Shown: positions 44,416 through 53,323 of the stretch, in pieces
How the letters are laid out: each line of letters starts with the position of its first letter
Position numbering within the stretch: position 1 is the first letter of the stretch
Assembly (NCBI GenBank): GCA_039028155.1
Contig: JBCCIS010000003.1
Coordinates: forward strand, 89,904 to 153,903
DNA length: 64,000 nt
Source: Pseudomonadota bacterium
GTDB lineage: Bacteria > Pseudomonadota > Alphaproteobacteria > SP197
Direction: 5' to 3'
Position numbers and translations under genes: made by a program
The notes under the pieces: generated by a model
What the model was told of the DNA's origin: nothing
Database searches by the model: none
Seen by the model: only the letters and a program-made list of their open reading frames with translations

Positions 44416-44465
44416 GTGTTTCCGAGCTAGCTGGCAACACCGGCCCAGGCCCCCGCCTCCGGGGC

Positions 44466-44485
44466 AAAACGCCGAGAGGCGTTTT
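44466..44485. terminator. Bidirectional intrinsic terminator
   Basis: AAAACGCC-gaga-GGCGTTTT is an exact 8-base stem with a 4-base loop and a T-run on both strands. It lies between the converging membrane protein gene and M55 peptidase gene. Confidence 0.8.
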
Positions 44486-44567
44486 CGCCGAGGCCACCCA
44501 TGGCAGCATCCTCGGGATGGCCGGGCTGGGCGTGGGCCGGTGCCGAATCAGCGCGAGCGAGGACCGA

Positions 44568-45386
44568 CTAAGCGTCGGCGTCGTACATGGTGACGAACTC
44601 CAGGAACTTGGATGCTTCCAGCATGTCGTCGGCGACAAAGCGCACCGTATAGGCAGCCGGTCGCTCGACATTCGGCAGATAGTCCAGCAGTTCGGGCTGC
44701 ATGCGGTTCTTGAAGTCGATCTCCATGGTGACCGGCGCCGTCACGCCGCGCGGCTTGAAGTCGCGGAGCCGTTCCAGGGCGGCCGCCGCTTTGTGGCCGA
44801 CGAGATCGCGGGCCTCTTCCGGACGCATGGTCCGTGCCGACAGCGTGCCATGCGCCCACTTCACCTCCGCCGTCTCGATGTCGCCGAACACGGCGCGCGC
44901 ATGGGCGCAATAGACGTCATCGCCGGTCGCCAGAACGACAGGCACATCAAAGTGCCCGGCGATGGCCGCGCTCAGCACCGTCTCCGACGCGACCTCGCCA
45001 TTCAACCTGATCTCGCGGATGCCGCCTGTCATGGTGTGGGCGAGAACGCCGCCCATATCGGTCGAGCCGGCGTGATAGCCGATCAGCATGGCGGCCGCGA
45101 ACGGACCAGTCTCCAGGCCCTGCATCATGGCCAGCGGCCGGGGCCACGAACGGATGACCTGGGTACCCTTGGGCAGCCGTTCCAGCAGCAGGTTTTCGCC
45201 GCTGCCATGGGAATCGCTGACAACGATCTCCTCCACGCCGGCGACTTCGGCCGCTTCACACGCCGCGACGACCTCGCCGGTCATCCATTCGCGCGCGCGC
45301 TCGTACTCGAACCCTTCGGGCGACGTGTGGCTGCGCGTGACGACACCGGCGATGCCTTCGATGTCGGCGGAAATGTATAGACGCAT
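44568..45386 (-). CDS. M55 family peptidase (DppA-like D-aminopeptidase)
   Basis: 272 residues, the size of Bacillus DppA. Zinc-binding Asp8 and Glu10 are in YISADIEGIAGV at the same positions; further metal His residues are in VSDSHGSGEN and LIGYHAG. The family removes N-terminal D-amino acids (D-Ala) from short peptides, often derived from peptidoglycan, and forms decamers. No dipeptide transporter genes are adjacent. Confidence 0.9.
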   Translation of the reverse strand: MRLYISADIEGIAGVVTRSHTSPEGFEYERAREWMTGEVVAACEAAEVAGVEEIVVSDSHGSGENLLLERLPKGTQVIRSWPRPLAMMQGLETGPFAAAMLIGYHAGSTDMGGVLAHTMTGGIREIRLNGEVASETVLSAAIAGHFDVPVVLATGDDVYCAHARAVFGDIETAEVKWAHGTLSARTMRPEEARDLVGHKAAAALERLRDFKPRGVTAPVTMEIDFKNRMQPELLDYLPNVERPAAYTVRFVADDMLEASKFLEFVTMYDADA

Positions 45387-45462
45387 GGCGGTTCTCCCCT
45401 GGTGCAGATCATAGCGTGCGGGGAAGAAACCGTATCGTTCAATTCACCTCGAGCCCGCCGCT

Positions 45463-46650
45463 CTAAGCGGCGAGTGCTCGTGTCAGGTCGTCCTTAACGT
45501 CTTCGGCGTCTTCCAGACCGACATGCAGGCGCACCAGACCGTCACCGATGCCAAGATGATCGCGATCCTCCTGGCTCAGCCGCTGATGTGTTGTGGTCGC
45601 GGGATGGGTGATGAGACTCTTCGAGTCACCCAGATTGTTCGAGATATCGATCAGCTTGAGCGCGTTCAGGAAACGGAACGCACGGTCCTTGCCGCCATCC
45701 AGCTCGAACGATAGGACACTGCCGCCGTCCGACATCTGTTGTTGCACCAGCGCGCGTTGCGGATGGCTGGCCAGCGTCGGATAGAGCGTGCGGATGATGC
45801 CGTTGCGGGTCTCCAGATGGCTCGCCACGTCAAACGCGTTCTGGCAATGGCGCGCTACTCTGAGATCGAGTGTCTCCAATCCCTTTAACAGGAGCCACGC
45901 GTTGAATGGGCTCAGCGACGGACCGGTGTGGCGCATGAACGGCACCAGGTTGTCCTTCACAAAATCGTCGCTGGCCAGGATGGCGCCGCCCAGGCAGCGG
46001 CCCTGCCCGTCGATATGTTTGGTCGCCGAATAGACAACGACATCGGCGCCCAGTTCCAGTGGCTTTTGCAGCAATGGTGAGGCGAAGACATTGTCGACCA
46101 CCACGGCCGCGCCCGCCTCGTGCGCGAGGTCGCAGACCGCCGGCAGATCGATAATCTCCAGAGTTGGGTTGGACGGCGTTTCCAGGAACACGGCCTTGGC
46201 GCCCGGCTTCAAGGCGTCGCGCCACTGGTCCAGATCGGTGCCGTCAACCAGGGTCGTGACGACGCCATAGCGCGGCAAAATTTCAGTGACGATATAGTGG
46301 CACGATCCGAACAGGGCGCGTGACGCGACCACCCGATCGCCCGCTTTCAACTGGCACATCAGGGACGCGAACACCGCGGCCATGCCGCTCGACGTGGCAC
46401 GGCAGGCTTCGGCGCCTTCCAACAAGCGCAGGCGTTCCTCGAACATGCCGACGGTCGGGTTGCCGTAGCGTGAGTAGATATAGCGGGGATCATTGCCTTT
46501 GAAGGCGGCCTCGGCCGCTTCGGCAGTCTCGTAGACGTAACCCGACGTCATATAGAGCGCTTCCGACGTCTCGGCGAACGCGCTTCGCGCCAGACCGCCG
46601 CGCACAAGCTCGGTCTGGGGACGGTAGGTCGGGGTATTCGTGTCGGTCAT
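45463..46650 (-). CDS. metZ: O-succinylhomoserine sulfhydrylase
   Basis: 395 residues from ATG 46650 with GGAGG eight bases upstream; the longer frame reads through the leader and is discarded. A Cys/Met metabolism PLP enzyme: YSRYGNPTVGMFEERL, GMAAVFASLM, FLETPSNPTLEI and the PLP lysine in VYSATKHIDGQGR (about Lys211). It converts O-succinylhomoserine and sulfide to homocysteine, the direct sulfhydrylation route of methionine synthesis. Its leader has a SAM-II riboswitch followed by an intrinsic terminator, which distinguishes it from cystathionine gamma-synthase or MetY in this context. Confidence 0.93.
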   Translation of the reverse strand: MTDTNTPTYRPQTELVRGGLARSAFAETSEALYMTSGYVYETAEAAEAAFKGNDPRYIYSRYGNPTVGMFEERLRLLEGAEACRATSSGMAAVFASLMCQLKAGDRVVASRALFGSCHYIVTEILPRYGVVTTLVDGTDLDQWRDALKPGAKAVFLETPSNPTLEIIDLPAVCDLAHEAGAAVVVDNVFASPLLQKPLELGADVVVYSATKHIDGQGRCLGGAILASDDFVKDNLVPFMRHTGPSLSPFNAWLLLKGLETLDLRVARHCQNAFDVASHLETRNGIIRTLYPTLASHPQRALVQQQMSDGGSVLSFELDGGKDRAFRFLNALKLIDISNNLGDSKSLITHPATTTHQRLSQEDRDHLGIGDGLVRLHVGLEDAEDVKDDLTRALAA

Positions 46651-46667
46651 GACGCGGCCTCCAATTG

Positions 46668-46692
46668 AAAAAACCCCAACCGGCAGAGGGGT
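46668..46692 (-). terminator. Intrinsic attenuator in the metZ leader
   Basis: On the minus strand ACCCC, a 10-base loop and GGGGT run directly into TTTTTT, 18 bases before the metZ ATG and about 25 bases after the riboswitch core. Position and T-run indicate control of metZ by premature termination. Confidence 0.6.
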
Positions 46693-46717
46693 CAGGGCTT
46701 TCGTTTCGGAAACCGCG

Positions 46718-46774
46718 ACCTCTTTAGCGTTTTGTTTAACGTGGCCGCAAGCCGGTCGGCACAAATCACCACGT
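46718..46774 (-). promoter_or_regulatory. SAM-II riboswitch (metZ leader)
   Basis: The minus strand shows the SAM-II consensus in order: stem strand CGTGG (46769-46773), the conserved TGATTTG, CCGACCGGCTTGCGG, the closing CCACG (46740-46744) and the pseudoknot tail TTAAACAAAACGCTAAAG. SAM-II elements bind S-adenosylmethionine in an H-type pseudoknot and repress downstream methionine genes in alphaproteobacteria. Confidence 0.93.
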
Positions 46775-46840
46775 GATTTGCTAGGTAATCCCGCAAGCCC
46801 CGCGTGTCAAGGGGCGTACTGAGCGGTCCGGTCTATAGGG

Positions 46841-47464
46841 CTAGAGGCCGGGGTGCGTGGTGATGCCTTCGATGACCATCTCGACGGCAATGGCCAGGAC
46901 AATCATGCCGGCCAGCCGGTTGATCACCAACAGGCCGGCCGTGCCCAGCACGCGCCCGATCGGCCCCGCCGCGCAGTAGGCAATCGCGACGGTGACGCCG
47001 AGGCCCAGAATGATGAGCGAGATGATGCCTTGATGCTCGATCCCGGCGCTCTCGTGCGATTCGACAATGACCTTGGCGATCGCCCCGGCTCCGCCCAGCA
47101 TCGGTATGCCGATCGGTACAATGCCAATATGGGTCCCGGATTGCCCGGTGACTTCGTCCTCGACGTCGACCTCCGGCATGGGTGTCATGGCCAGCATTTG
47201 CAGGCCGACGATGGCGATCACGATCCCGCCGGCGATCTGGAACGATGGCAGCGACGAACCCAGCGCTTCGACCACACTCTCGCCTGTGTATTGAAACAGC
47301 AGCAGCGTGATCGTCACGGTGACGGCCGCGGCCAGCGCCGCCTTGATCCGGCCGTTGCTCGTCAAATGCGCGGTCAACGCCAAGAACAAGGGGATGCTCG
47401 TGAAGGGATCGACCAGGGCCAGCAGCCCGACCGTAAACCGCGTGTACTCAGACCAGGTTTCCAA
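46841..47464 (-). CDS. MarC family integral membrane protein
   Basis: 207 residues with six hydrophobic segments. It starts FTVGLLALVDPFTSIPLFLAL, the MarC signature region, and continues with FQIAGGIVIAIVGLQMLAM and GPIGRVLGTAGLLVINRLAGMIVLAIAVEMVIEGI. The function of the family is unknown; the earlier link to multiple antibiotic resistance was not upheld. It lies upstream of the metZ leader on the same strand. Confidence 0.92.
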   Translation of the reverse strand: METWSEYTRFTVGLLALVDPFTSIPLFLALTAHLTSNGRIKAALAAAVTVTITLLLFQYTGESVVEALGSSLPSFQIAGGIVIAIVGLQMLAMTPMPEVDVEDEVTGQSGTHIGIVPIGIPMLGGAGAIAKVIVESHESAGIEHQGIISLIILGLGVTVAIAYCAAGPIGRVLGTAGLLVINRLAGMIVLAIAVEMVIEGITTHPGL

Positions 47465-47681
47465 GATTCGATCCCAGACAATTCATCGCCAATGCCCCGG
47501 GGCCCATCGGCAACGGTCGACGGCCTTCTCGGCCACGCCTCCACGTTTTCGCAGCGCCCCGCGCCAAGCAATAAACCACCAACCGGCCTGTGCCAACACC
47601 GTGGCGCCAGCGCCAAGGCTTGTCATTGTCGCGAATGCCTGTTTTTAGTGTACCCGGCGGGTTGATGAGGGGACTCAGAGG

Positions 47682-48308
47682 ATGTCGTGGGAATTGTGGA
47701 TCGCCTTCGTGGTGGCCAGTTCGGCGCTGTTAGCGATACCAGGGCCGACGGTCTTGATCGTCGTGAGCTATGCGCTCGGCAAGGGCCGGCAAAGCGCGTG
47801 GGCGACCGTGCCGGGCCTGACGCTGGGCGACTTTGTCGCCATGACCATCTCGTTGATGGGTGCCGGCGCGGTCCTGGCGGCCTCGGCTGAGCTTTTCACG
47901 ATCCTGAAACTCGCCGGCGCCGGCTACCTGATCTGGCTTGGCGTCAAGCTGTGGCGCGCCCGGGCCGATCCCGGTGCGACCGTCGGCGCGGCCATCGATG
48001 GCGAGGGCCGGCGGATGTTCTGGAACAGTTTCGTCGTGACGGCGCTGAACCCCAAGAGCATCGTCTTCTTTATTGCCTTTGTGCCCCAATTCATCGATCC
48101 CACCGCGCCGGTGTTCTGGCAGTTCGTCGTCTTGGAATCGACGTTCCTGTTCCTGGCGGCGGTCAACGGCGTCATCTGGGCGGTCTTGGCCGGCAACATG
48201 CGCGCGCGGTTCCAGCGCCCCGCGACGCTGCGCCTGGCCAACCGGATCGGCGGTTCGTTTCTGATCGGCGCCGGTCTGTTGACCGCCTTCGCGCGACGCG
48301 CTGGCTAA
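47682..48308 (+). CDS. LysE/RhtB family amino-acid exporter
   Basis: 208 residues, six membrane segments. MSWELWIAFVVASSALLAIPGPTVLIVVSYALGKGRQ holds the conserved PGP of the family. KLAGAGYLIWLGVKLWR and NSFVVTALNPKSIVFFIAFVPQFI are other family blocks. A GAGG lies immediately before the ATG, with GAGGGG further upstream. It exports amino acids such as threonine, homoserine or lysine. The cfa gene starts six bases after it. Confidence 0.92.
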   Translation: MSWELWIAFVVASSALLAIPGPTVLIVVSYALGKGRQSAWATVPGLTLGDFVAMTISLMGAGAVLAASAELFTILKLAGAGYLIWLGVKLWRARADPGATVGAAIDGEGRRMFWNSFVVTALNPKSIVFFIAFVPQFIDPTAPVFWQFVVLESTFLFLAAVNGVIWAVLAGNMRARFQRPATLRLANRIGGSFLIGAGLLTAFARRAG

Positions 48309-48314
48309 CTTCGG

Positions 48315-49616
48315 GTGGGCGATGAACGGCGGCTCCGGGCGGCGCGGCGCGCGATCGCCCTGCTGCGCGAGCGGGTCGACGCGCACTTTTCGATCCGCTT
48401 GTGGGATGGATCGCTGGAGCCGCTGGGGACCACGGTAGTGCCTGGCCTTGCCATTCAGATCAACACGCCGGGCGTGCTGCCGTCGGTGCTGCGCCGGCCC
48501 AGCCTTGACCGGCTGATCCGTCACTATGCCCACGGTCGTCTGGATATCGAGGGCGGCACGCTGATTGATATCGCCGGACCGTTCGCGGTCGACAAGGCGG
48601 CGCGGCGGCGGCTCAAGACCGTCAACAAACGCGCGCTCGTGACCGCGCTGTGGCCGCTGTTGATCGCCAAGGGTGATCACCCTGACGCCAGCCGGCAGTT
48701 CGGCGACGACGCGGAAGGCGCGGAGCGCGCCAGCGACGACAACCGGCGCTTCATCCAGTTCCACTATGACGTCGGCAACGACTTCTACCGTCTCTTTCTG
48801 GACCCCCGGATGCAGTACTCCTGCGCCTGGTACCCGACATGGGAAACCGGACTGGATGACGCTCAGGAAGCCAAGCTCGACACTACCTGCCGTAAACTTC
48901 GCCTGAAGCCGGGTGACCGTCTGCTCGATATCGGCTGCGGCTGGGGCGGCCTATTGCTTCACGCCGCACAGAACTACGGCATCACCGGCCATGGCGTCAC
49001 CTTGTCGGAAGAGCAACTGGCCTTGGCGCAAGAGCGTGTCGATGAGCTGGGTCTCAGCGACCGCATCACGCTGGAACTTAAGGACTATCAGAACCTTGAT
49101 GGCCAGTTCGATAAGATCGCGTCCATCGGCATGTATGAACACATTGGCCTCGACAACATTCCCGCCTACTTTTCCAAGGTGCAGACCCTGCTCGCCGAAG
49201 GCGGACTGTTCCTCAACCACGCGATCTCACGTGGCGCCAAGAAACGTAAGAAGCGCTTTTCCAAGCGCCCCGAACAACAGGCACTGCAGAAGTACATTTT
49301 CCCCGGTGGCGAACTCGACGATATCGGCCACACGATCGCGGCGATGGAGCAGCACGGTTTCGAGGTCCACGATGTCGAGGGCTGGCGCGAACATTACCAA
49401 AAGACGACGCGGATCTGGTGCGAGCGGCTGACCGCCCGGCGCGAAGAGGCGGAGGCGCTGGTCGGACCGGAGACCTACCGCATTTGGGTCGCCTATCTTG
49501 GCGGCTGTTCCCTGGCGTTCCAACGCGGCTCGGCGCGTATCTATCAGACGCTTGCGGGTAAGTCGGCAAAGGGCCCGGCCGCCGTGCCGCCCAGTCGCGC
49601 TGATCTCTATCGCTGA
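48315..49616 (+). CDS. cfa: Cyclopropane-fatty-acyl-phospholipid synthase
   Basis: 433 residues from a GTG. The N-terminal lipid-binding part (IRHYAHGRLDIEGGTLIDI) precedes the SAM site LLDIGCGWGGLLLHAAQNYGITGHGVTLSEEQ and the catalytic region YDVGNDFYRLFLDPRMQYSCAWY. It adds a methylene bridge from SAM to unsaturated acyl chains in membrane phospholipids, usually in stress or stationary phase. The C-terminus (GPETYRIWVAYLGGCSLAFQ) has a fossil copy after the next gene. Confidence 0.93.
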   Translation: MGDERRLRAARRAIALLRERVDAHFSIRLWDGSLEPLGTTVVPGLAIQINTPGVLPSVLRRPSLDRLIRHYAHGRLDIEGGTLIDIAGPFAVDKAARRRLKTVNKRALVTALWPLLIAKGDHPDASRQFGDDAEGAERASDDNRRFIQFHYDVGNDFYRLFLDPRMQYSCAWYPTWETGLDDAQEAKLDTTCRKLRLKPGDRLLDIGCGWGGLLLHAAQNYGITGHGVTLSEEQLALAQERVDELGLSDRITLELKDYQNLDGQFDKIASIGMYEHIGLDNIPAYFSKVQTLLAEGGLFLNHAISRGAKKRKKRFSKRPEQQALQKYIFPGGELDDIGHTIAAMEQHGFEVHDVEGWREHYQKTTRIWCERLTARREEAEALVGPETYRIWVAYLGGCSLAFQRGSARIYQTLAGKSAKGPAAVPPSRADLYR

Positions 49617-49637
49617 CGCGTTGGGAGCGCCAGCGCG

Positions 49638-51176
49638 GTGGCGATGATAACCGATGACAACCGGCGTTGGTGGGTCGCGGGCACCATGGGGCTTCCGCTC
49701 ATCACGCTGACCATCGACGTGTTTGGTGTCACCGTCGCCCTTCCCTCGATCGGTCGCGATCTCAACACCGGCACCGTCACGCTTGCCTGGGTTATCAATG
49801 CGTTCATGCTGGGCTTCGCCAGCATGCTGATCGTCGGCGGCCGGCTTGGCGATCTTCTGGGCCGGCGCAAGTTGCTGCTTGCCGGCGTCGTGCTCTTCGT
49901 CGCCTCTTCCATACTGTCCGGCCTTGCGCCATCCGGATCCTGGCTGATCGCGGCGCGTGGGATCCAGGGCGTCGCGGGCGGTTTTGTCTACGCCAACTCA
50001 CTTTCTGTGGTGGCGAACGCCTTCCCCAGCGAACAACGCCATCTCGGTATCAGTTTGTGGATTGGCATCGGTGCCGTCGGTTCGGCGGTCGGACCGTTTG
50101 TCGGCGGCTTGTTGACCGAAGAACTGTCATGGCGCTGGTTTTTCCTTTTGAACGTGCCCATCGGCGCGGTCGCCGTCATCATGACGTTCCTGTTGGTCAA
50201 GGAATCCCGCGATGAAGAGGCACCGCCAAAGATCGACTGGTTCGGCTGCGCGCTTTCGGTCGCCGGCCTCGTCCTCATCGTCATGGGACTGCAACTGGCC
50301 GGCAATCTCGGCTGGTCGTCATTGACCGTTTGGGCATGCCTTGTTGTCGGTCTCGCCGTTTCGGCTGCCTTCATCGTGTTCGAGACCAAGACCAGGTTCC
50401 CCTTGATCGACTTCCAGTTGTTCCGAAACCGTAACTTCGGCAGCAGCGCGTCCGTCGGCTTCGTGATCAACTTCACGCTGGGCGCGTTGATGTTGTATCT
50501 GGCGCTCTACCTTCAGCACGTTTTGAAGCTCTCGCCGCTTTCCGCTGGCCTGGTGTTTCTTGGGTACTCCGGCATGATGGCGGTGATATCGACGTCCAAT
50601 GCGTATTTCATGAACCGCTGGGGCGCACGGCGGACGATGGCCACGGGCATGCTGTTGAATGCCGCCAGCTTTCTGGTCCTTGCGTTCGCGGAGCCGACAA
50701 CCGGTCTGGTCATCATCGTCGCGGCTCTCGTCTTGGGTGGCGCCGGCCAATCGTTCGCCTACACGACCGCGACATCGCTGGCCATGGCGTCCGTGTCCGA
50801 GCAGAAATCCGGCGCCGCATCCGGCGCTGTTGGCATGATCAGGATTTCCGCCACGACGGTTGGCGTGGCCGTTTCGACAGCGGTCTTCAAGGCGATCGAA
50901 AACGGAGAGCTGGTATCGCATATCGGCAAGGCCGGTGGTCGTCTGACGCGCGCGGAGGCCCGCGACATTCACGTCTTGGTGGCCGGTTCCGATCAGGCCG
51001 CCGCTAAGCTGGCCCATGACGTACCGGCAGCCGCGGGCAAGATGTCGGACATCGTCAATCAGGCTTTGATGGCGGGCTTCGGCGGCGCGATGTTTCTTTG
51101 CGTTGCTGCATCGGTGGTTGGTTTAATGGTCGCCTTCCTGGCCCGGTCGCGACCTCCGGCTGGCGAAAAGAGCTGA
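49638..51176 (+). CDS. DHA2-type (14-helix) MFS drug exporter, paralogue 1
   Basis: 512 residues from a GTG at 49638 with GGGAG upstream; an ATG follows two codons later. The protein opens ITDDNRRWWVAGTMGLPLITLTIDVFGVTVALP and carries LGRRKLLLAG (motif A), FVGGLLTEELSWRWFFLLNVPIG and 14 hydrophobic segments, as in EmrB/QacA exporters. It is followed by two close paralogues. No EmrA-like adaptor is near, so single-membrane export is likely. Substrates are unknown. Confidence 0.9.
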   Translation: MAMITDDNRRWWVAGTMGLPLITLTIDVFGVTVALPSIGRDLNTGTVTLAWVINAFMLGFASMLIVGGRLGDLLGRRKLLLAGVVLFVASSILSGLAPSGSWLIAARGIQGVAGGFVYANSLSVVANAFPSEQRHLGISLWIGIGAVGSAVGPFVGGLLTEELSWRWFFLLNVPIGAVAVIMTFLLVKESRDEEAPPKIDWFGCALSVAGLVLIVMGLQLAGNLGWSSLTVWACLVVGLAVSAAFIVFETKTRFPLIDFQLFRNRNFGSSASVGFVINFTLGALMLYLALYLQHVLKLSPLSAGLVFLGYSGMMAVISTSNAYFMNRWGARRTMATGMLLNAASFLVLAFAEPTTGLVIIVAALVLGGAGQSFAYTTATSLAMASVSEQKSGAASGAVGMIRISATTVGVAVSTAVFKAIENGELVSHIGKAGGRLTRAEARDIHVLVAGSDQAAAKLAHDVPAAAGKMSDIVNQALMAGFGGAMFLCVAASVVGLMVAFLARSRPPAGEKS

Positions 51177-51177
51177 G

Positions 51178-51270
51178 GTGATGGCGCTGATCGGGCGAGC
51201 GACTTATCGTGTGTGGCTTGACGGTCGGGGCGGCTGTTCGCCGGCCTTTCAGCGTCGCCTAGCAGCGCCG
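51178..51270 (+). pseudogene. Fossil of the cfa 3' end between MFS paralogues 1 and 2
   Basis: Translated in one frame, this stretch reads ALIGRATYRVW, then GGCSPAFQRRLA, against ALVGPETYRIW and GGCSLAFQRGSA in cfa. About half of 33 aligned residues are identical and many of the matching codons differ only at the third base. There is no start and no other cfa sequence. It is best explained as the upstream edge of a tandem duplication that copied the 3' end of cfa together with the MFS gene. Confidence 0.8.
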
Positions 51271-51305
51271 ATCCTTGCCACTGAGATGTCGTGGGTACCG
51301 GTGCG

Positions 51306-52844
51306 ATGACGATCATAACGGACGACAACCGCCGCTGGTGGGTCGCAGGCGCCATGGCGCTGCCTCTCGTGGTGCTGACCCTCGACTATTTCGGCGTGTC
51401 CGTTGCCCTGCCCGCTATTGGACGCGACCTCAAGATCGGCACGGTGACCCTGGCCTGGATCATCAACGCTTACATGCTGGGTTTGGCAAGCATGCTGATC
51501 GTCGGCGGCCGGCTTGGCGATTTGCTCGGCCGGCGAAAGATGCTGTTCGCCGGCGTCACGGTCTTTGTCGTAGCGTCCGTCGTCTGCGGCCTCGCACCGA
51601 CCGGTGCCGTGCTTGTCGGCGCGCGCGCTGTCCAGGGTGCGGCCGCCGGGTTCATCTTCACCAACACGCTCTCCATCGTCACCAATGCGTTTCCCAGTGA
51701 CCAGCGGAATGTCGGCGTTAGCTTTTGGGTTGGCATCGGTGCCGTCGGCTCGGCGATCGGTCCGTTCGTCGGTGGCCTGCTGACCGAATTGGTGTCATGG
51801 CGCTGGTTCTTTTTCCTGAACGCGCCGTTCTGCATCGCCACCCTGGCCTTTTTGCTGCTGCTGATACGCGAGTCACGTGACGAGGAATCGCCGCCGAAGA
51901 TCGACTGGTTGGGTTGCGCCACGTCGATTGGCGGACTCGCCTGCGTGGTGCTGGGGCTGCAGCTCGCCGGCAATGTCGGCTGGACGGCCTGGGCGGTCTG
52001 GCTGTCTCTGGCCATCGGTGTGACCCTCCTGATCGCCTTCCTCATGATCGAAAACAGGGTCGCGTTCCCGCTGATCGACTTCCAGCTGTTCAAGAGCCGC
52101 GATTTCGGTAGCTGCGCCAGCGTCGGCTTCCTGATCAACCTTTCGCTTGGTTCGCTCATGCTGTTTCTGGCGCTTTACCTGCAGCATGTTCTGAACCTTT
52201 CGCCCATAGGCGCTGGGCTCGTGTTTCTGGGCTATTCGGTCATGCTGGCGATTACCGCGTCATCCAATGCGTTCGTCTTGAACCGGTTGGGCGCGCGCCA
52301 GACCATGGCGGCCGGTATGCTGCTGAACGGTCTGAGCTTCCTGATCCTCGTCTTCTCGGAGATGACAACCGGTGTTGCCGTCATCGTCGGCGCGCTCGTC
52401 CTGGGCGGCGCCGGCCAGGCGCTAGCCTATACGACATCGACATCCCTGGCGGTGGGCTCCGTGTCCGAACAAAAAACCGGGGCGGCGTCCGGTATTGTCA
52501 GCATGGTCAGAATGGTCGCGGTCACGATCGGTGTCGCTATCTCGACCGCGCTTTTCAAGTTTCTTGAGACCGGCGCTATGGTATCGCTGATCGGCAAGGC
52601 CGGCGGCGACCTGTCGCGCGCGGAGGTGCGGGACATTCACGTGTTGGTGGCCGGCTCCGACCAGTCGGCCACCAAGCTCGCCCACGATGTACCGGCGGCC
52701 GCCGATGAGATGCCGATGATCGTCGATCAGGCCCTGATGGCTGGATTCGGTGGCGTCATGATCATGTGCGTCGCCGTGTCGATCATCGGCTTGGCGGCAG
52801 CCTTCGTGGCGCGCCCAAACAAACCGGATGCGGTCGACGACTAA
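51306..52844 (+). CDS. DHA2-type MFS drug exporter, paralogue 2
   Basis: About 512 residues from ATG 51306, chosen because IITDDNRRWWVAGAMALPL matches the N-termini of the neighbouring paralogues; a GTG five codons upstream is possible. It keeps LGRRKMLFAG, FVGGLLTELVSWRWFFFLNAPF and a C-terminal tail ARPNKPDAVDD. It is separated from paralogue 1 by a fossil of cfa, which shows that it arose by duplication. No strong ribosome site is seen. Confidence 0.9.
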   Translation: MTIITDDNRRWWVAGAMALPLVVLTLDYFGVSVALPAIGRDLKIGTVTLAWIINAYMLGLASMLIVGGRLGDLLGRRKMLFAGVTVFVVASVVCGLAPTGAVLVGARAVQGAAAGFIFTNTLSIVTNAFPSDQRNVGVSFWVGIGAVGSAIGPFVGGLLTELVSWRWFFFLNAPFCIATLAFLLLLIRESRDEESPPKIDWLGCATSIGGLACVVLGLQLAGNVGWTAWAVWLSLAIGVTLLIAFLMIENRVAFPLIDFQLFKSRDFGSCASVGFLINLSLGSLMLFLALYLQHVLNLSPIGAGLVFLGYSVMLAITASSNAFVLNRLGARQTMAAGMLLNGLSFLILVFSEMTTGVAVIVGALVLGGAGQALAYTTSTSLAVGSVSEQKTGAASGIVSMVRMVAVTIGVAISTALFKFLETGAMVSLIGKAGGDLSRAEVRDIHVLVAGSDQSATKLAHDVPAAADEMPMIVDQALMAGFGGVMIMCVAVSIIGLAAAFVARPNKPDAVDD

Positions 52845-53068
52845 GGCGCCGTGACCTGGTAGTTCCGATTAAGGCGTTCAACGCGCAGCGGATTGAACTC
52901 GTAGCAGTCATCTGGCGAGCGGCCGCGTCCACATGTCGGCTTCACCGGTTGCCGTTCGATGGCGACGCATGTCGCCAGCGGCGCGCTCATCAGAAATACC
53001 AAAAATCCGCGCCGGCCAAGGCCCTTTTCAGTGCGCTGCGTCGACGCTGTCGTAGCGTGTTTCTTCAT
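52841..53068 (-). CDS. Possible small exported lipoprotein
   Basis: 75 residues: a basic N-terminus, a hydrophobic stretch with a twin-Arg (GRRGFLVFLMSAPLATC) that could be a lipoprotein signal with Cys34, then a short Cys-containing tail (PTCGRGRSPDDCYEFNP). It overlaps the end of MFS paralogue 2 by four bases on the opposite strand. No good ribosome site precedes the ATG and no family is recognised, so it is tentative. Confidence 0.35.
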   Translation of the reverse strand: MKKHATTASTQRTEKGLGRRGFLVFLMSAPLATCVAIERQPVKPTCGRGRSPDDCYEFNPLRVERLNRNYQVTAP

Positions 53069-53323
53069 GGTGAGGAATCTATCAAGCTGCGCCAGAAAAC
53101 AAAAGAGCGCCGGGCTGGGAGCCCATGACGACGAGGTGGTGACCTTGGTCGAGCCGGCGACCTGTTGTATACCGTTTACCTGTCTGACCACGTGATCGCG
53201 TGCTGTTCAGAGCGGCTCGGTGCACAGCCACCTGATGCTAGCCGATAGGTCGCCCTGGCACCAAGTGCCGCGCCGCCAAGCGGCGCCGATCCCAACCGTT
53301 GGGCTGCGCAGGGGGAAGAATCA
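53069..53323. other. Duplication scar between MFS paralogues 2 and 3
   Basis: This stretch has no gene. At 53092-53115 it matches 55004-55027, downstream of MFS paralogue 3, in 22 of 24 bases (core AAAGAGCGCCGGGC); here the hairpin behind it is mostly decayed. At about 53144-53195 a weak trace of the cfa end can be read (TLVEPAT against ALVGPET). The order, terminator relic then cfa trace then MFS, is what tandem duplication would leave. Confidence 0.55.

Noticed and set aside
46651-46764. N-terminal extension of metZ through the leader
   Set aside because: The region is occupied by the SAM-II riboswitch and terminator. The ATG at 46650 has the ribosome site.
52959-53195. A plus-strand frame after MFS paralogue 2
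   Set aside because: Its first part is antisense debris. The TLVEPAT end is better explained as a trace of the cfa C-terminus.
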